Source: Mortierella sp. BCC40632
Lineage: Eukaryota; Mortierellomycota; Mortierellomycetes; Mortierellales; Mortierellaceae
Length of the DNA: 64,000 nt
Assembly: GCA_011634665.1 (NCBI GenBank)
Contig: WAEK01000013.1
Location: forward strand, 1,348,501-1,412,500
Direction of reading: 5' to 3'
A program made the translations under genes and the position numbers. This document shows positions 1 to 10,940 of the stretch, in pieces. Position 1 is the stretch's first letter; the number at the start of each line of letters is the position of its first letter. Below the pieces are notes generated by a model, which was given only the letters and a program-made list of their open reading frames with translations, was not told the DNA's origin and ran no database searches.

Positions 1-792
1 ATCCGGCTGTGATGGATTTGGGTTTTTCTGTCTCTCTCTCTCTCTCTCTCTCTTCCTTTTTGCTCTCTCTCTCTTTCTCTCTCTTCCTTCCCTACCTTCT
101 CTCTCTCTCTTTCTTTCTTACTCATCCGCCTTTCTTTATTGGCCCATATTTTTCTTTAGGTCTCCGCGATCCGGGATCGATCTCATCAAATCCGGTCCAT
201 CATCCTGGTAACCAATCCTTCCATCCCGTAAATCATCAAAATCTCCATCTCATCATCCATCTCCATCAAATCCATCAATCCGCCCCCTAATCCTCCTACC
301 GCTTCCGTCCCATCCCCCGTCCATCCCGGTCCGGCCCAGCTCATCTTCCATCCTGTGCTAACGGCTGCTGCTTGCTCTCTTTCTCGTACTTTCTCTCACC
401 CTCTCTCTCTCTGTTGCCTTCTGCATTCAGGCGAAGGCGCACCTGCCCCTGCGCTCACCAGCCCCTAGTGACTCTCCCCTGCCACCTGGGGGCCCTGACT
501 CGACAAGGCTTGCCGCACCCTCAATCTCTCGTTCACTCTTGCACTCTCTCTTTCTTGCCTGCCCTTCCACCTTTGCTCGCTCGCCTTCCTGCCTAGGACC
601 CGCCCATCGCTCCCTACACCCCTCGATCTCTTCCATCCGCACTTTCCCCAGTCAACATTCATCACTGCAGAGAAGACTGAGCGAGCTCACAGTAGGCAAC
701 GAACCAACACATCCTACCCGACCAACTGACCCTTCCGAGAGCGTGACCATCTCTTTCTGACTGCTCAACATCCCTGCCCATCCGCATCCGTC
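1..792 (+). promoter_or_regulatory. Leader and upstream region of the GATA-factor gene
   Basis: The region is strongly pyrimidine-rich, with (CT)n runs at about 33-52, 67-80, 98-112 and 400-412, as is common upstream of genes in this window. It contains several upstream ATGs with short open frames, none resembling a protein, so the leader may carry uORFs. I cannot place a TATA box or transcription start. The CDS start at 793 was chosen because the conserved N-terminal DUF1752-like region follows in the same frame and no in-frame ATG lies just upstream. Confidence 0.4.
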
Positions 793-2892
793 ATGAATCA
801 CGGCTCACCACATTACCCCGCCTCGCCCGCTTACGACCGAGCTTCTCCCACACCTTCGTCGCCTTCTTCACCAGCGCCATCACATGATGGAAGCCATCGA
901 TCAGGCCAAAAATCAAAGCGGTCTACTCCTGCCGCCTCTAGATTGCCCGAGTCGCTCCTCTCCTCCACCATTGACTTCCCAAAGCCCAAGCCCAGGAAAA
1001 AGCAACCCTCGGAACTAGGCTCGCCTGCTCCGTCGGGAGCCATCGATTACAGTCATCCGGCAGACGTATCACCGGATGAAGCCTCTGAAGAGGATGAGGC
1101 GACCAAGCAGGCGAAGGAGGACCCGCTTGCAGCACAGGTCTGGCGTCTATATACAAAAGCCAAAGACTCACTGCCAAATGGCCAGCGACTCGAGAACCTG
1201 ACATGGCGAATGATGGCCATGACGCTGAACAAGAAGAACAAAGAGAAGGAAGCCCGCGAAGGAAATGCTATGGGCCATCAGCGGGCATCATCTTTTAGTC
1301 AGCCAAGGTATGTGGCGTTTTTTTGTCTTCAAGAAGAAAAAGAGAGAGAGAGAGAGGGAGAGAGAGAGAGAGAGAAAAGATAAAGAAAAAAAGAAGAGAA
1401 GAAAAGAACAAAAAAAAAAAAAAGATGTGACTGAGGAAATAATGGGACAGGGCAGGAGAAACAGAACAGGGCGAGACAAGACAGGGTCATGGCACGGGAT
1501 CCATAACAAACTCTTTGCACATGCTAACGCCGGTTTCTTTTTCATTTTGATTTTCCTCATCCTCCCCTCTCTTCTTTTTCTTCTTCTTTGCCATTGGCCA
1601 CTGGCGCTGACTATTAGTTCTATGGACACAGTCAGCGCACAGCCAATGCCCTCCGTAAGCATCGCCATCCCGGCCCCCGGACATCACAGTATCCAGTCCG
1701 GCGCCGCCGCCACTTCCAGCTCCATCAATGCTGGCCTCTACGACACGACCATGCTCTCGGACTCGGAAGAGGAGCATGACTCACACTCAACCACGTCCTC
1801 GACGGCCTCCTCGCCTCGAGAGATGCGTTTTAGTGGCATCCCTACCATGACACCCATCAAGAGTCCTCCTGGCTCGCAATCGGGTCATTTCAAGTTTGGA
1901 TCCGGATCTTCCATCTCGCCATCATCACGTCAAAAGAAGCCGCCAAGTCTTGGTAGTAGCAGTGGTAGCAACAATAGCAGCAGTGGCGCATTTCCTCCGA
2001 ACAGTGCTGGCACGATTGGGTTTAATCCATTTAATGGCTCAAATGATCGATCTGCATTTCAGATGCCAGCCAAGAGCTCTACAGGTGGTTTCCTGAACGG
2101 TACCTCGCCGTCACCCACTAGCTCCATTTCAATAGACTTTATGGGCGGTGGAACCAGCACCACCTCGGGCCAAGGCCGACCATCGCTCTCACGCAGCTCG
2201 ACAGGAAACAAATCTGGTCACTCGTCCAGCTCACGGCATAGCAACCAACGGCTCTCAGGCTATCAGGGCAAGGTGCGTGCCTGGAAATCAACCAATGATC
2301 AATGATCTATTGTCATCTCCTTTCTTTTCTTTTTTTTTTTTTCTTTTTATTTGGTCCATTCGAGTACATAGATGGTTTTATTCATTGGATCACAATGAGT
2401 AGCGTAGTCATGTATTTATGACTAACATACTTTCGTTTTTTCGCTTTTGTTGCCCTCTGCACCTCCTCCTATTTCCTATCCTAGTCCGCAGCGGAAAAGG
2501 CACAGTCGCTGAAGCAGAGCAATGTACAGTCGGCCACCTCGGGATCATTCCGTGCGCCACTTTCCAACCCATACCTTGGCAGCATCAACATCCCCCATGA
2601 TCCATCCTCTGGCGATTCAGATATTGAGTCTTCCCGCCCATCATCACCCACTGCTATCTTCCCAGGATCGTCTGCCGCTGACAAGCCGAAATCGGCATCT
2701 AGGGACGATCTTGTCTCCATTAAGCAAGAGTCACCAACGCAAAAGAAGCTGGTTGCGAACACGGTGTTTGGAACAAAGAGCGAGGGCATGGCCGACTATA
2801 CCACAAACGACAATATGATGGGCGCTTGCGTTTTGAATGCCCCTCCAAATACCAATTTGTTCTACTCTGATTTCCTGGCTGCTGCACAACAA

Positions 2893-2930
<38 letters not shown>

Positions 2931-5361
2931 ACAGCAGCAGCAACAGTTGTTACAACAACAAATGCAGCTCCAACAGTTTCAACAAAATGCACAGAATGTT
3001 GGCGAGATCAACTATGGAGATATTATGTCGATGATTGGCTTTACAGGGGTCGATGGGATGCCAGGGTACATGCAGGAACCTGATATTATTAGCGCAGCGC
3101 AGCTTTTTAGTGCATCCAGTAACATGAGCACCTCTGCAAGTGGTCCCGGCTTTATCAATCCTGCTCAGCTCTTCCCCATTACAAGTCAGGCTGGGTCGTT
3201 CTTTAACGAACCTTCGTCGGCCTTTGCATCGACTGGTCTAACTGCGGGTCAACAAGGATCAGGTGATGCTAATGCAACTGAGGAGGTCGATATGGAGACG
3301 GATGAGACGGAGAAACCAGCAGGATTGTCTCAGGGTCCGCTGAGCATATCCAAGAAGGACTCTGAGTGGCAGTCAGACAACAACAACTCAAGTAGTAACA
3401 GCGTCAACGACGCCCATGCTGTGACAGGTAGTTCGAGTAATGGTAGTGTCAGCAATGCCTCTACTTCTGTTACTTCTGCTGCCTCAGCGACGACAGCGAC
3501 AGCAACGGCAGCATCCAAAAAGACGCCACCCACATCCTCTGGGTCAACAACATCGTCCGTCATTCCAGGCAAGAGACCCCGTGGACATGCCCGTCAGTCT
3601 GGAGATAGTAAGGCGGACGGTGCAAAATCAAGTACAGAAGATGCCGCAGGCCCTTCCAACCCCACAGCCCAGTCAGTCAAGTCTACTGAGTCTTCAGCAT
3701 CGTCAGGGACGACAGAAGGCTCTGCGGCTGTACCCCTGATACCCACAAAATGTACCAACTGTAACACCCAAACAACGCCCCTTTGGCGCCGCAATCCCGA
3801 GGGTCTCCCGCTTTGTAATGCTTGCGGTCTATTCCTGAAGCTCCATGGCGTTGTCCGTCCATTGAGTCTCAAGACGGATGTGATCAAGAAGCGCAACCGG
3901 AATGGTCAGAACGCCAACAATAGTAATAGCAACAGCAGTAGTGGCGGAAGTGGCAGTGCTCAAAATAGCGAAGCTCCTGGTTCGGCCTCTGGAGAAGGCT
4001 CGGCAGAAGCAGGCCATGGTGCCAAGAGTTCGGAAGAATCCCACCCGACAGGAAAGGGATCCAAGAATAACCAGCGTCGCAAGAGTGTTGAGTTAAATTC
4101 GATGATGGGAGCGCAAGAGAACAAGGATTCGATGAGTCTCCACCTGCCCAAGACATCGTCCATGAACTCAACCAATACCACATCTGCACCGACCACGCCA
4201 ACAGGAGGAGCTCATGATTCATCGAACAAAGCGAACAATACCAGCGGTGCCGGTAGCTCGCCTGCAGGCAGTAGCTCCAGCGGCACAAGCACCTTCCCAC
4301 CCTCACATTCGTTCCCAAAGCGCCAACGACGGTTCTCATCGGACGCCAAGGCGGCGGGAGCTGGGGCATCACACTCGGCCTCAGAATCGCATGGTGCAAA
4401 GTCGCTTCCTTCCAAGCAAAAGCAGCAGCAGCAGAAGCAACATCTGAAGCAACAACAGCAACAACAGCAACAACAGCAACAGCAACATTCGCCTGGTTTC
4501 CCTTCGCCACAAAGTATCTTGCAGCAGCAACAGCAGCAGCAGCAAGCATTGACGCAACAGCAGCAGCAGGAACAACTCCAGCTGGGTCTTAGCTCACTTA
4601 CAGGAATGGATCCTTCCCAGCTACAGCTACCTTACGCGTTTACTACTCTTCCGTTGGCACAACAGCAGCAGGGTGTTGCCGCCTTGGAACGTGCACAGCA
4701 GTTGATGCTTCAAGATATCTTGAGCCGCCGTCGTCAGCAGCAGGAACAGCAGTTGCAGGAGCAACAGCGTCAACAGCAACAGCAACAGCAACAGCAACAA
4801 CAGCAACAACAGCAGATAATGGCCTATCTGAAGCGACAAGCACAGATCCAAAACATGGAGAACACGTTGACCCCGCAGCACCAACAGCAGTTTCAGTTGC
4901 ATCTTCAACAACAACAGCAGCACTTTTTCCAACAGCAGCAACAACAGCAGCAACGGCAACAGCAGCAGCAGCAACAACAACAGCAACAGCAACAACAGCA
5001 ACAGCAGCAGCAGCAGGCTCAGCAACCACCCATTATGACAACAACCAATGGCAAGATGATGAATGCCTCTCCATTTGGAGTTTCAGCCGCGTTGAGTGGA
5101 GCGGCCAGTCTACCAGGTCTGACGGTGGGAGTCCAAAATCCGATGGCCATGTTTAATGGTGACTGGTCGAATTTGGATCTGAGTTCAACTGCTGCAGCAG
5201 CAGCAGCGGCCTCGGTCACATCACCGACGCTTCCTTCAGGAACTGGAGCTGCTCAGTTGGGAATCTCGACGGGGATGATGACAGCGGAACAACAACAACA
5301 AGCACATGCGATGTTAGTAGCGCAATACCAGGCCAAAATGGTCAGCGGACAAAATCGTTAA
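793..5361 (+). CDS. GATA-type zinc-finger transcription factor, AreA/NIT2-like
   Basis: Exons: 793-1307, 1618-2272 and 2485-5361. Both introns are GT-AG and the frame closes at each join, giving 1348 residues. Residues about 109-145 ([20 protein letters not shown] and following) match the DUF1752 region found at the N-terminus of fungal nitrogen-regulatory GATA factors. A single type IVb zinc finger has C813-x2-C816-x17-C834-x2-C837, with the fungal [19 protein letters not shown] core and the basic tail [15 protein letters not shown]. Family knowledge suggests binding to GATA sites and control of nitrogen catabolite genes in the nucleus. The rest is Ser/Asn-rich low complexity with several long glutamine tracts of mixed CAA/CAG codons: nt 2887-2946, 4450-4485, 4735-4815 and 4905-5020. 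The C-terminus does not show the conserved AreA end that binds NmrA. The domain call is secure; the exact regulon is inference. Confidence 0.93.
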
Positions 5362-5814
5362 GGAAAGGACAATAACAACGACAACAGCAACAACAAAAAG
5401 ACTGGGTGAAACGATGTAGTAATTTATACTCTCTTTTTAGGGATGAATGTGTAAGCGAGAAGAATCTTTTTTTCTTTTTTTTTTTTTTTTTTTTTTCCTT
5501 TTCATCTTCCTGCCTCCTGCTCGCCCCTGTTTTTTTGCCCCCTCTCTTTTTTCCTTACTAGCCACACAGTGAGGGGGACCTTTTTTTTTTTTAAAAAAAA
5601 AAAAAAACATGACTGTGTGAATGTGTGTGCATCCATTTTCTTTCTCCTCTTTCCTCACCCCCTGCCCCCCCTACCCCCTACCCCTCGCCCCCTTTGTACA
5701 ATTTGAAAATAAAGCTGTCAATTTTTTTTTTAAGATTATTATTATTTTTATTATTCTGGGAGGAGGAGGAGAGAAGGGAAGTCTTCGCAAATTGGGGGGG
5801 GGAGTTCTTTTTTT
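5362..5814. terminator. Convergent 3' region of the GATA and J-domain genes
   Basis: A forward AATAAA lies at 5708-5713 and a reverse-strand AATAAA (TTTATT on +) at 5747-5752. The two tail-to-tail transcripts may therefore overlap by a few tens of bases. The interval also holds a long T tract (about 5464-5496) and a T12-A15 junction at 5581-5607. Confidence 0.45.
5581..5607. repeat. T12-A15 homopolymer junction
   Basis: Twelve T are followed directly by fifteen A, a self-complementary block in the GATA-gene 3' region. Similar T-A junctions occur at 16802-16828 and 44581-44626. Confidence 0.8.
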
Positions 5815-5988
5815 TTATGTTCGCGTATGTTGTGGTCTTGAAGAGGTAGAACTAGATCCTCGGAGAGCTGAAATGTTCCCAGAATGTAATGTAGGAGCAA
5901 CAGGAAGAGAGACAGAGGAAAGTAGATTAGATACAGATACTGTTGAGAAAGGTCATCTCGATCCCCCTCCCCCTTTTTTTGTTTTCTT

Positions 5989-7606
5989 TTACTCACAGTA
6001 GCCACGACCCATCCGAGGATGGTACAGATTCGGGTCACCATCATTGCTGTGATTGTCTTCAGGAATACCGCCCGAGGCCGAATGGGATCGGAGTTCTGTG
6101 TCTTGACGGGGCTCTCTTGCCAAAGATGGGTTATGTTCCTTGTCCATATCTTCATCATCGTCTACAACAATCGGGTTACTCATCGTCGTTGCTGTTCCTC
6201 GGCGACCTTGGTCGTTCCCGTGACGATGACTATATGTCCGATGAGGTCCATTGTTTCGATTGCCTCCCCCTCGTCGTCCACCTGTTTGGCCGTCATCCTC
6301 GTCATCAATATAAATGGGCTGCTGTTGATTGCCCTCTAAATGCCTTCGACCACTACCACCACCATCGATAGCTGCTGTGGAAGAAGTTCGATTACCGTTG
6401 ACGAAGGTCTCTTGTGATCCATCTGGATTTTGAACAGTAGTTGTCGTCACACCTTCTGTATCTGTGACTTCGGTGACTGTTGTCTGTCGTCCGTTCACAA
6501 TCGTAGTCCTGGTTGAGGTACGATATCCTCCTCCACCGCCACCTCGACTGTTTCCACTCATCGAACTAAATCCAAAGTTGCTTGAAAAGTCAGTAAACGG
6601 GCTCGAACTTGTCCCTGCTCCAGTCCAACCAGCAGGTTGTTGCTGCTGTTGCTGCTGTTGCTGCTGCTGCTGTTGTTGTTGTTGCGCAAAAGGAGATGTT
6701 GAGAAAAGAGTGGGTCGGTGTTGTCCGTGTCCGTGTCCATGTCCATGTGCTGGAAAGTGGGATGTGTTAAAGAAGGGATCGTTGAACATTGAATTTGGCA
6801 TTCCAAAGGATTCAAACATGGATCTCATATGTTGTTGATGATGGTTGGCAAAAGCATGGTCTGAACAAGATAGATAAAGGGGGAAGAAAGGAAGAAGAGG
6901 AAAGAGACTTATAGTTAGTGTCATATATAATCAAGGAAAAAAAAAAAAAAAGACGTACTGTGAAAATGTTGGTGCATGTCCATTCCAGGGGATCCAAAGA
7001 ACGGTGTCTCAAAACCAAAACCAAATCCTGCTCCTGCTCCTCCTCGACTTGATGCCATAGATGGGTGAAGGTCGAAAAAGGATTCTGGCTGTGGATTTGG
7101 ATCGCCTCCGGCTTTGACGCCTGCTTCGCCATAGCGGTCATAAAGTTCGCGTTTCCTCTCTGACCAAGATAAGAAAGAAAAGAGATAGAGAAAAAAAGGA
7201 GAGAAGAGTTAGCCTTTGGACAGTGTGTCACCTAAAAGAGAGTTGTTATAAAGTCGTGTGTTTGTACCCTGATCGGGTCGGAGAGGAAGAGAGGGGAAAA
7301 GAAGGGCGGAAAAACGGGAGGAGAGGAGGAAAAAAAACAAAAAACAAAACTCTTTGGAGTATCACGGGCGTGACAGAACTAGTGAACCAAAAAAAAAAAA
7401 AAAAAAGTACCGTCTGAGAGAACGTCGTAGGCTTCACTGATGAGCTGAAAGTGTTGGGAGGCTTCCTCTTTCATGTGAGGCTTCATCTTGTCTGGGTGGA
7501 AGAGAAGAGCCTGACGGCGGTAGGCTCGTTTAATCTCATCCTTGGTTGCGCTGGGGTCGATGCAAAGAAGTTCGTAATAGTTGGGTTTCTCGTTGGTGTC
7601 GCTCAT
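5989..7606 (-). CDS. J-domain (DnaJ/Hsp40) co-chaperone with polyQ and G/F-rich region
   Basis: Exons in reading order: 7606-7411, 7159-6959 and 6860-5989, giving 422 residues with clean GT-AG introns. The N-terminal J domain (about residues 8-75) has the invariant HPD at 37-39, followed by KRAYR and YDRYGEAG motifs. It should stimulate an Hsp70 ATPase in the cytosol or nucleus. After it come a short Gly/Phe-rich stretch, an HGHGHGHG run, a polyQ tract (nt about 6638-6685) and a Thr-rich VNGRQTTVTEVTDTEGV-type segment seen in class B (DNAJB6/DNAJB2-like) proteins. There is no Cys-rich zinc domain. The stop at 5991-5989 lies inside a perfect GTGAGT donor (5996-5991). Using it, with an acceptor at 5868, would give a 437-residue form ending at 5815. 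Confidence 0.88.
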
Positions 7607-8299
7607 GTTGAAAAGGAAGACTAGGCAAGAGACTGTAAGATAAAAAAGAGAGAGAAAGAGGAGAGAAGAAGGTTTGTACAGAATTCGGATAATGTGTGAA
7701 AGACTATGTTGGAATGGATAAGAAGACGAAAAGAAAAGAGAAAGAGTGAGGAGGGCAGAGTAGGCGCAATGACAAATGAGAGAGAGACATGAATGACAAA
7801 ATGCCGCGAAAAAAGTGGGCGGCGGACCGAAGCTACTCGATTCTCGAAGGCTCGAGGCAGCAGTCACATGAGGGGGAGAGCGAGATGCCCGCCCACATAG
7901 TCATCAGCTCATTTGACGCCTTTCCTTTCTAGTCACCCACTGGCCTCGCTCTTTCGCTATTCCTCTTTCTCTCTTTCTCTATTTCTTGTCTTCTTTCTCT
8001 CGTTCTTATCTTCTTTCTCTCTTTCTGGCCTTCTTTCTCCCTTTCTCTATGAGCTCGTCTCGCACCGCCTGATTGTTCCACTGGACTGTGCTAAGAAAGT
8101 CAAGATGGCAGACAGGCAGGCAGGTTCCTGACATGAGCTTACTTCACGTACGTGTCCAGCGTTGTACGTTTGTTACTTGTTTACTACTCAAAAAAAAAAA
8201 AAAAAAAAAAAAAAAATAGTCCTCAAAGTTGTGTTGCCTTTCCCATTTCTTTACTTCACCCCTTCCTCCTCTTCCATTCTACCCCCCCATCCTTCCACC
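7607..8299. promoter_or_regulatory. Shared divergent promoter of the J-domain and DBP3-like genes
   Basis: This 693-bp gap separates two head-to-head genes. It has CT-rich DNA on the helicase side (about 7960-8050) and a poly(A) tract near 8190-8216. An inverted TTC/GAA pair (TTCTCGAA, 7841-7848) is a possible two-unit heat-shock element on the J-domain side. Two units are below the usual three, so this site is weak. Confidence 0.45.
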
Positions 8300-10166
8300 A
8301 TGCCATCCGCCACTGCCGTCACGGCCCCCGACACAGCGTCCAAGAAGGAAAAGAAGAGCATGACGACAACTGAGGATATCGCCATGGAGGATGTCTCCGT
8401 AGCAGAGAAGAAGGACAAGAAGAACAAAAAGGAGAAGAAGGACAAGAAGGAGAAAAAGGACAAGAAGGAGAAGAAAGATAAGAAAGAAAAGAAAGAAAAG
8501 AAGGATAAGAAGCGCAAGGCTTCTGACAGCGAGAACGACAGCACCAAGGACAACAACAGTGAATCGGAAACTTCCAAGGAGGAGGAGCCAGTCCTCAAGA
8601 AGCTCAAGGCTGTCACTGTCGAGGTTGCACCCCTGAAGACCACTGTTGTCTCAGGCATCGATATCCCCTCCGGTGGTCTTGTCAAGAACTTTTACAACCC
8701 CAGCACGAACAAGACGACCAAGGCTCAGGCTCAGGCCTTTTACAAGGAGAACACGATCGAGGTTTCGGGCGATCAAGAGTTTTTGCCTGTGCTCAAGTTT
8801 AATGAGGCTGGACTTCGACCCGAGATGCTTGACTGCACAAAGTCGTTCAAGGCACCTAGTCCTATTCAGGCCGCCTGCTGGCCCATCGTTCTCTCTGGTC
8901 GGGATATCATTGGTATTGCCGAGACTGGGTAAGGCTTTTTTTTTTTTTTTTTTTTTTTTTTACAATCGATTTTGACGTCGCTGAATCTTGAAAAGATGAT
9001 TGATAAGATAACTCATCCCCTGCCTACCTGCCTTTATACATATATATCTTTTTAATATCAGTTCTGGAAAGACGCTGGCATTCACTCTTCCTGCCTTGAT
9101 GCACATTCGAGGACAAAAAGAATTCACCACCAAGCCCAAGGGCCCCTCCGTTCTTGTCATCTCTCCTACTCGTGAGTTGGCCGTCCAGACCCAGGAACAA
9201 TGCGTTGCTGCAGGAAAGTCGTCCGGAATCAAGAGTGTCTGCATCTATGGTGGTGTCTCCAAGGATGATCAACGCAAGGCCATCAAGGGAGGTGTTCATA
9301 TCATTGTAGCCACTCCTGGTCGTCTTTTGGATCTCATGGAGGACGGTTCGTGCAACATTGATACTGTCTCGTACCTAGTTCTCGATGAGGCTGATCGTAT
9401 GCTTGATACTGGATTCGAAGAGGCCATTCGTTCGATTCTCCGCAAAACTCGCAAGGACCGTCAGACGGCAATGTTCAGTGCCACCTGGCCTGAATCTGTC
9501 CAGAAGTTGGCCCATGACTTTTTGGATCGTCCTATCAAGGTCACGATCGGATCCCCTGACCTGGGTGCCTCTTCGAATGTGACCCAGATCGTGGAGGTGT
9601 TGGATGACCCTCGCCAGAAGGAGCGCCGATTGCTCGACTTGCTCAAGGATTACCACAAGACCCGCAAGAACCGGATCTTGATCTTTGCATTGTACAAGAA
9701 GGAAGCTGATAGGATCGAACAGACGCTTCAACGGGCTGGATACAACGTGGATGGTATTCATGGTGACAAGAACCAGTACACCCGATCGGCTGCTTTGGAA
9801 GCCTTCAAGAACGGATCTGTGCCCTTGTTGGTTGCAACGGATGTGGCTGCTCGTGGTATTGATATCTCGGGCATTACTCATGTCATCAACGTGACTTTCC
9901 CCTTGACGATTGAAGATTATGTCCACCGTATTGGTCGTACGGGTCGTGGTGGTCAGACGGGTACAGCACATACGTTCTTTACGGTGAACGAGAAGGGATT
10001 GAGTGGAGCATTGATCAATGTGTTGAACGATGCTGGTGTCAAGGTACCGGATGAGCTTCGCAAGTTCGGTGGCACGGTCAAGAAAAAGACACACTCGATC
10101 TATGGTGATCATTTCAAGGATTTTGGTGGCGAGATGAAGCAGGCCACCAAGATTCGCTTCGAGTAG
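8300..10166 (+). CDS. DBP3: DEAD-box ATP-dependent RNA helicase, Dbp3-like
   Basis: Exons: 8300-8928 and 9062-10166, 577 residues. The N-terminus has a highly basic KKDKKEKK-type repeat (about residues 34-73), as in yeast Dbp3, a nucleolar helicase in 60S ribosome biogenesis. Helicase motifs in order: Q motif (FKAPSPIQAACWP), motif I AETGSGKT (207-214), Ia PTRELA, Ib TPGR, II DEAD (VLDEADRML), III SAT, then the C-lobe with TDVAARGIDI and VI HRIGRTGRGG. All catalytic residues are present. The 133-bp intron falls inside the Walker A codon for G210. The ATG at 8300 follows a CCACC-like context and is the only sensible in-frame start. It is divergent from the J-domain gene. The assignment to DBP3 rather than another DEAD-box protein rests on the Lys-rich N-terminus and overall pattern. 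Confidence 0.93.
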
Positions 10167-10495
10167 ATTGCCTTGAGGGTTGCTTGATGCGTAAAATTAT
10201 TCCATCTTCACCTCTATTTCGATTTCTCGCTCGTCCCCCCCTCCCCCCTCTCCCCTGCATTAGTATTGTGTACTCATATTATCCTTGTTATCTCCTAGAG
10301 AACCTATTTCTTCTCGTAGCATTACCATAAAAGTGATTTAAAGATATATGGCTAGATTGTTGGCAGTTTTGCTGTATAAAAACATATGTGTGTCTGTGCT
10401 TGTTTAATCGACAGCCTTGTCGATGCAAGGAGTTCTTATGAAAGAATGCTTGAAGGAGAAAAGGAAGCTCCAGTGGATGATTTGATCTAGACATC

Positions 10496-10529
<34 letters not shown>

Positions 10530-10940
10530 TTCGGCCCTCCCCCCTCCCCTCCCTTTTTGGGGAGGTGATCAGAGGAAGACAACGATTGGGAGAAAGAGAC
10601 CAAGAGAGAAATTACAGGGCCCCCTCTGGGGCAACAATAAATATTATATATACCAACAATGAGGAAAGGAATCAAATCAGACGTGCAGGGGGAAAGAGAC
10701 AGTAAATAGGAAAGAAAAGGAAACGCAACAAGTAAAATAGCATAATATCAATGGGCAGGGGAGAGAAGGAAGAAGAGGAAGAAAGGATAAGGATAAGTTA
10801 AGTTTACAGGGTGCAGGGTGGGCAAAGAAGAATAGAAGCAGGGAAAAAAAAAAGTAAAGTAAAGAGTGCTTTGTAGATTAAATGTGGATAGTGTTGTTTT
10901 TTTCGGTGAACTAGAGTTCTTTTGTTTTGTTTTCCTCGTT
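10167..10940. terminator. Convergent 3' region of DBP3-like and C2H2-1 genes
   Basis: A forward AATAAA is at 10636-10641 and a reverse AATAAA (TTTATT on +) at 10525-10530, next to a T tract of about 29 bases beginning near 10498. The rest is purine-rich on the + strand. No ORF here is convincing. Confidence 0.45.
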
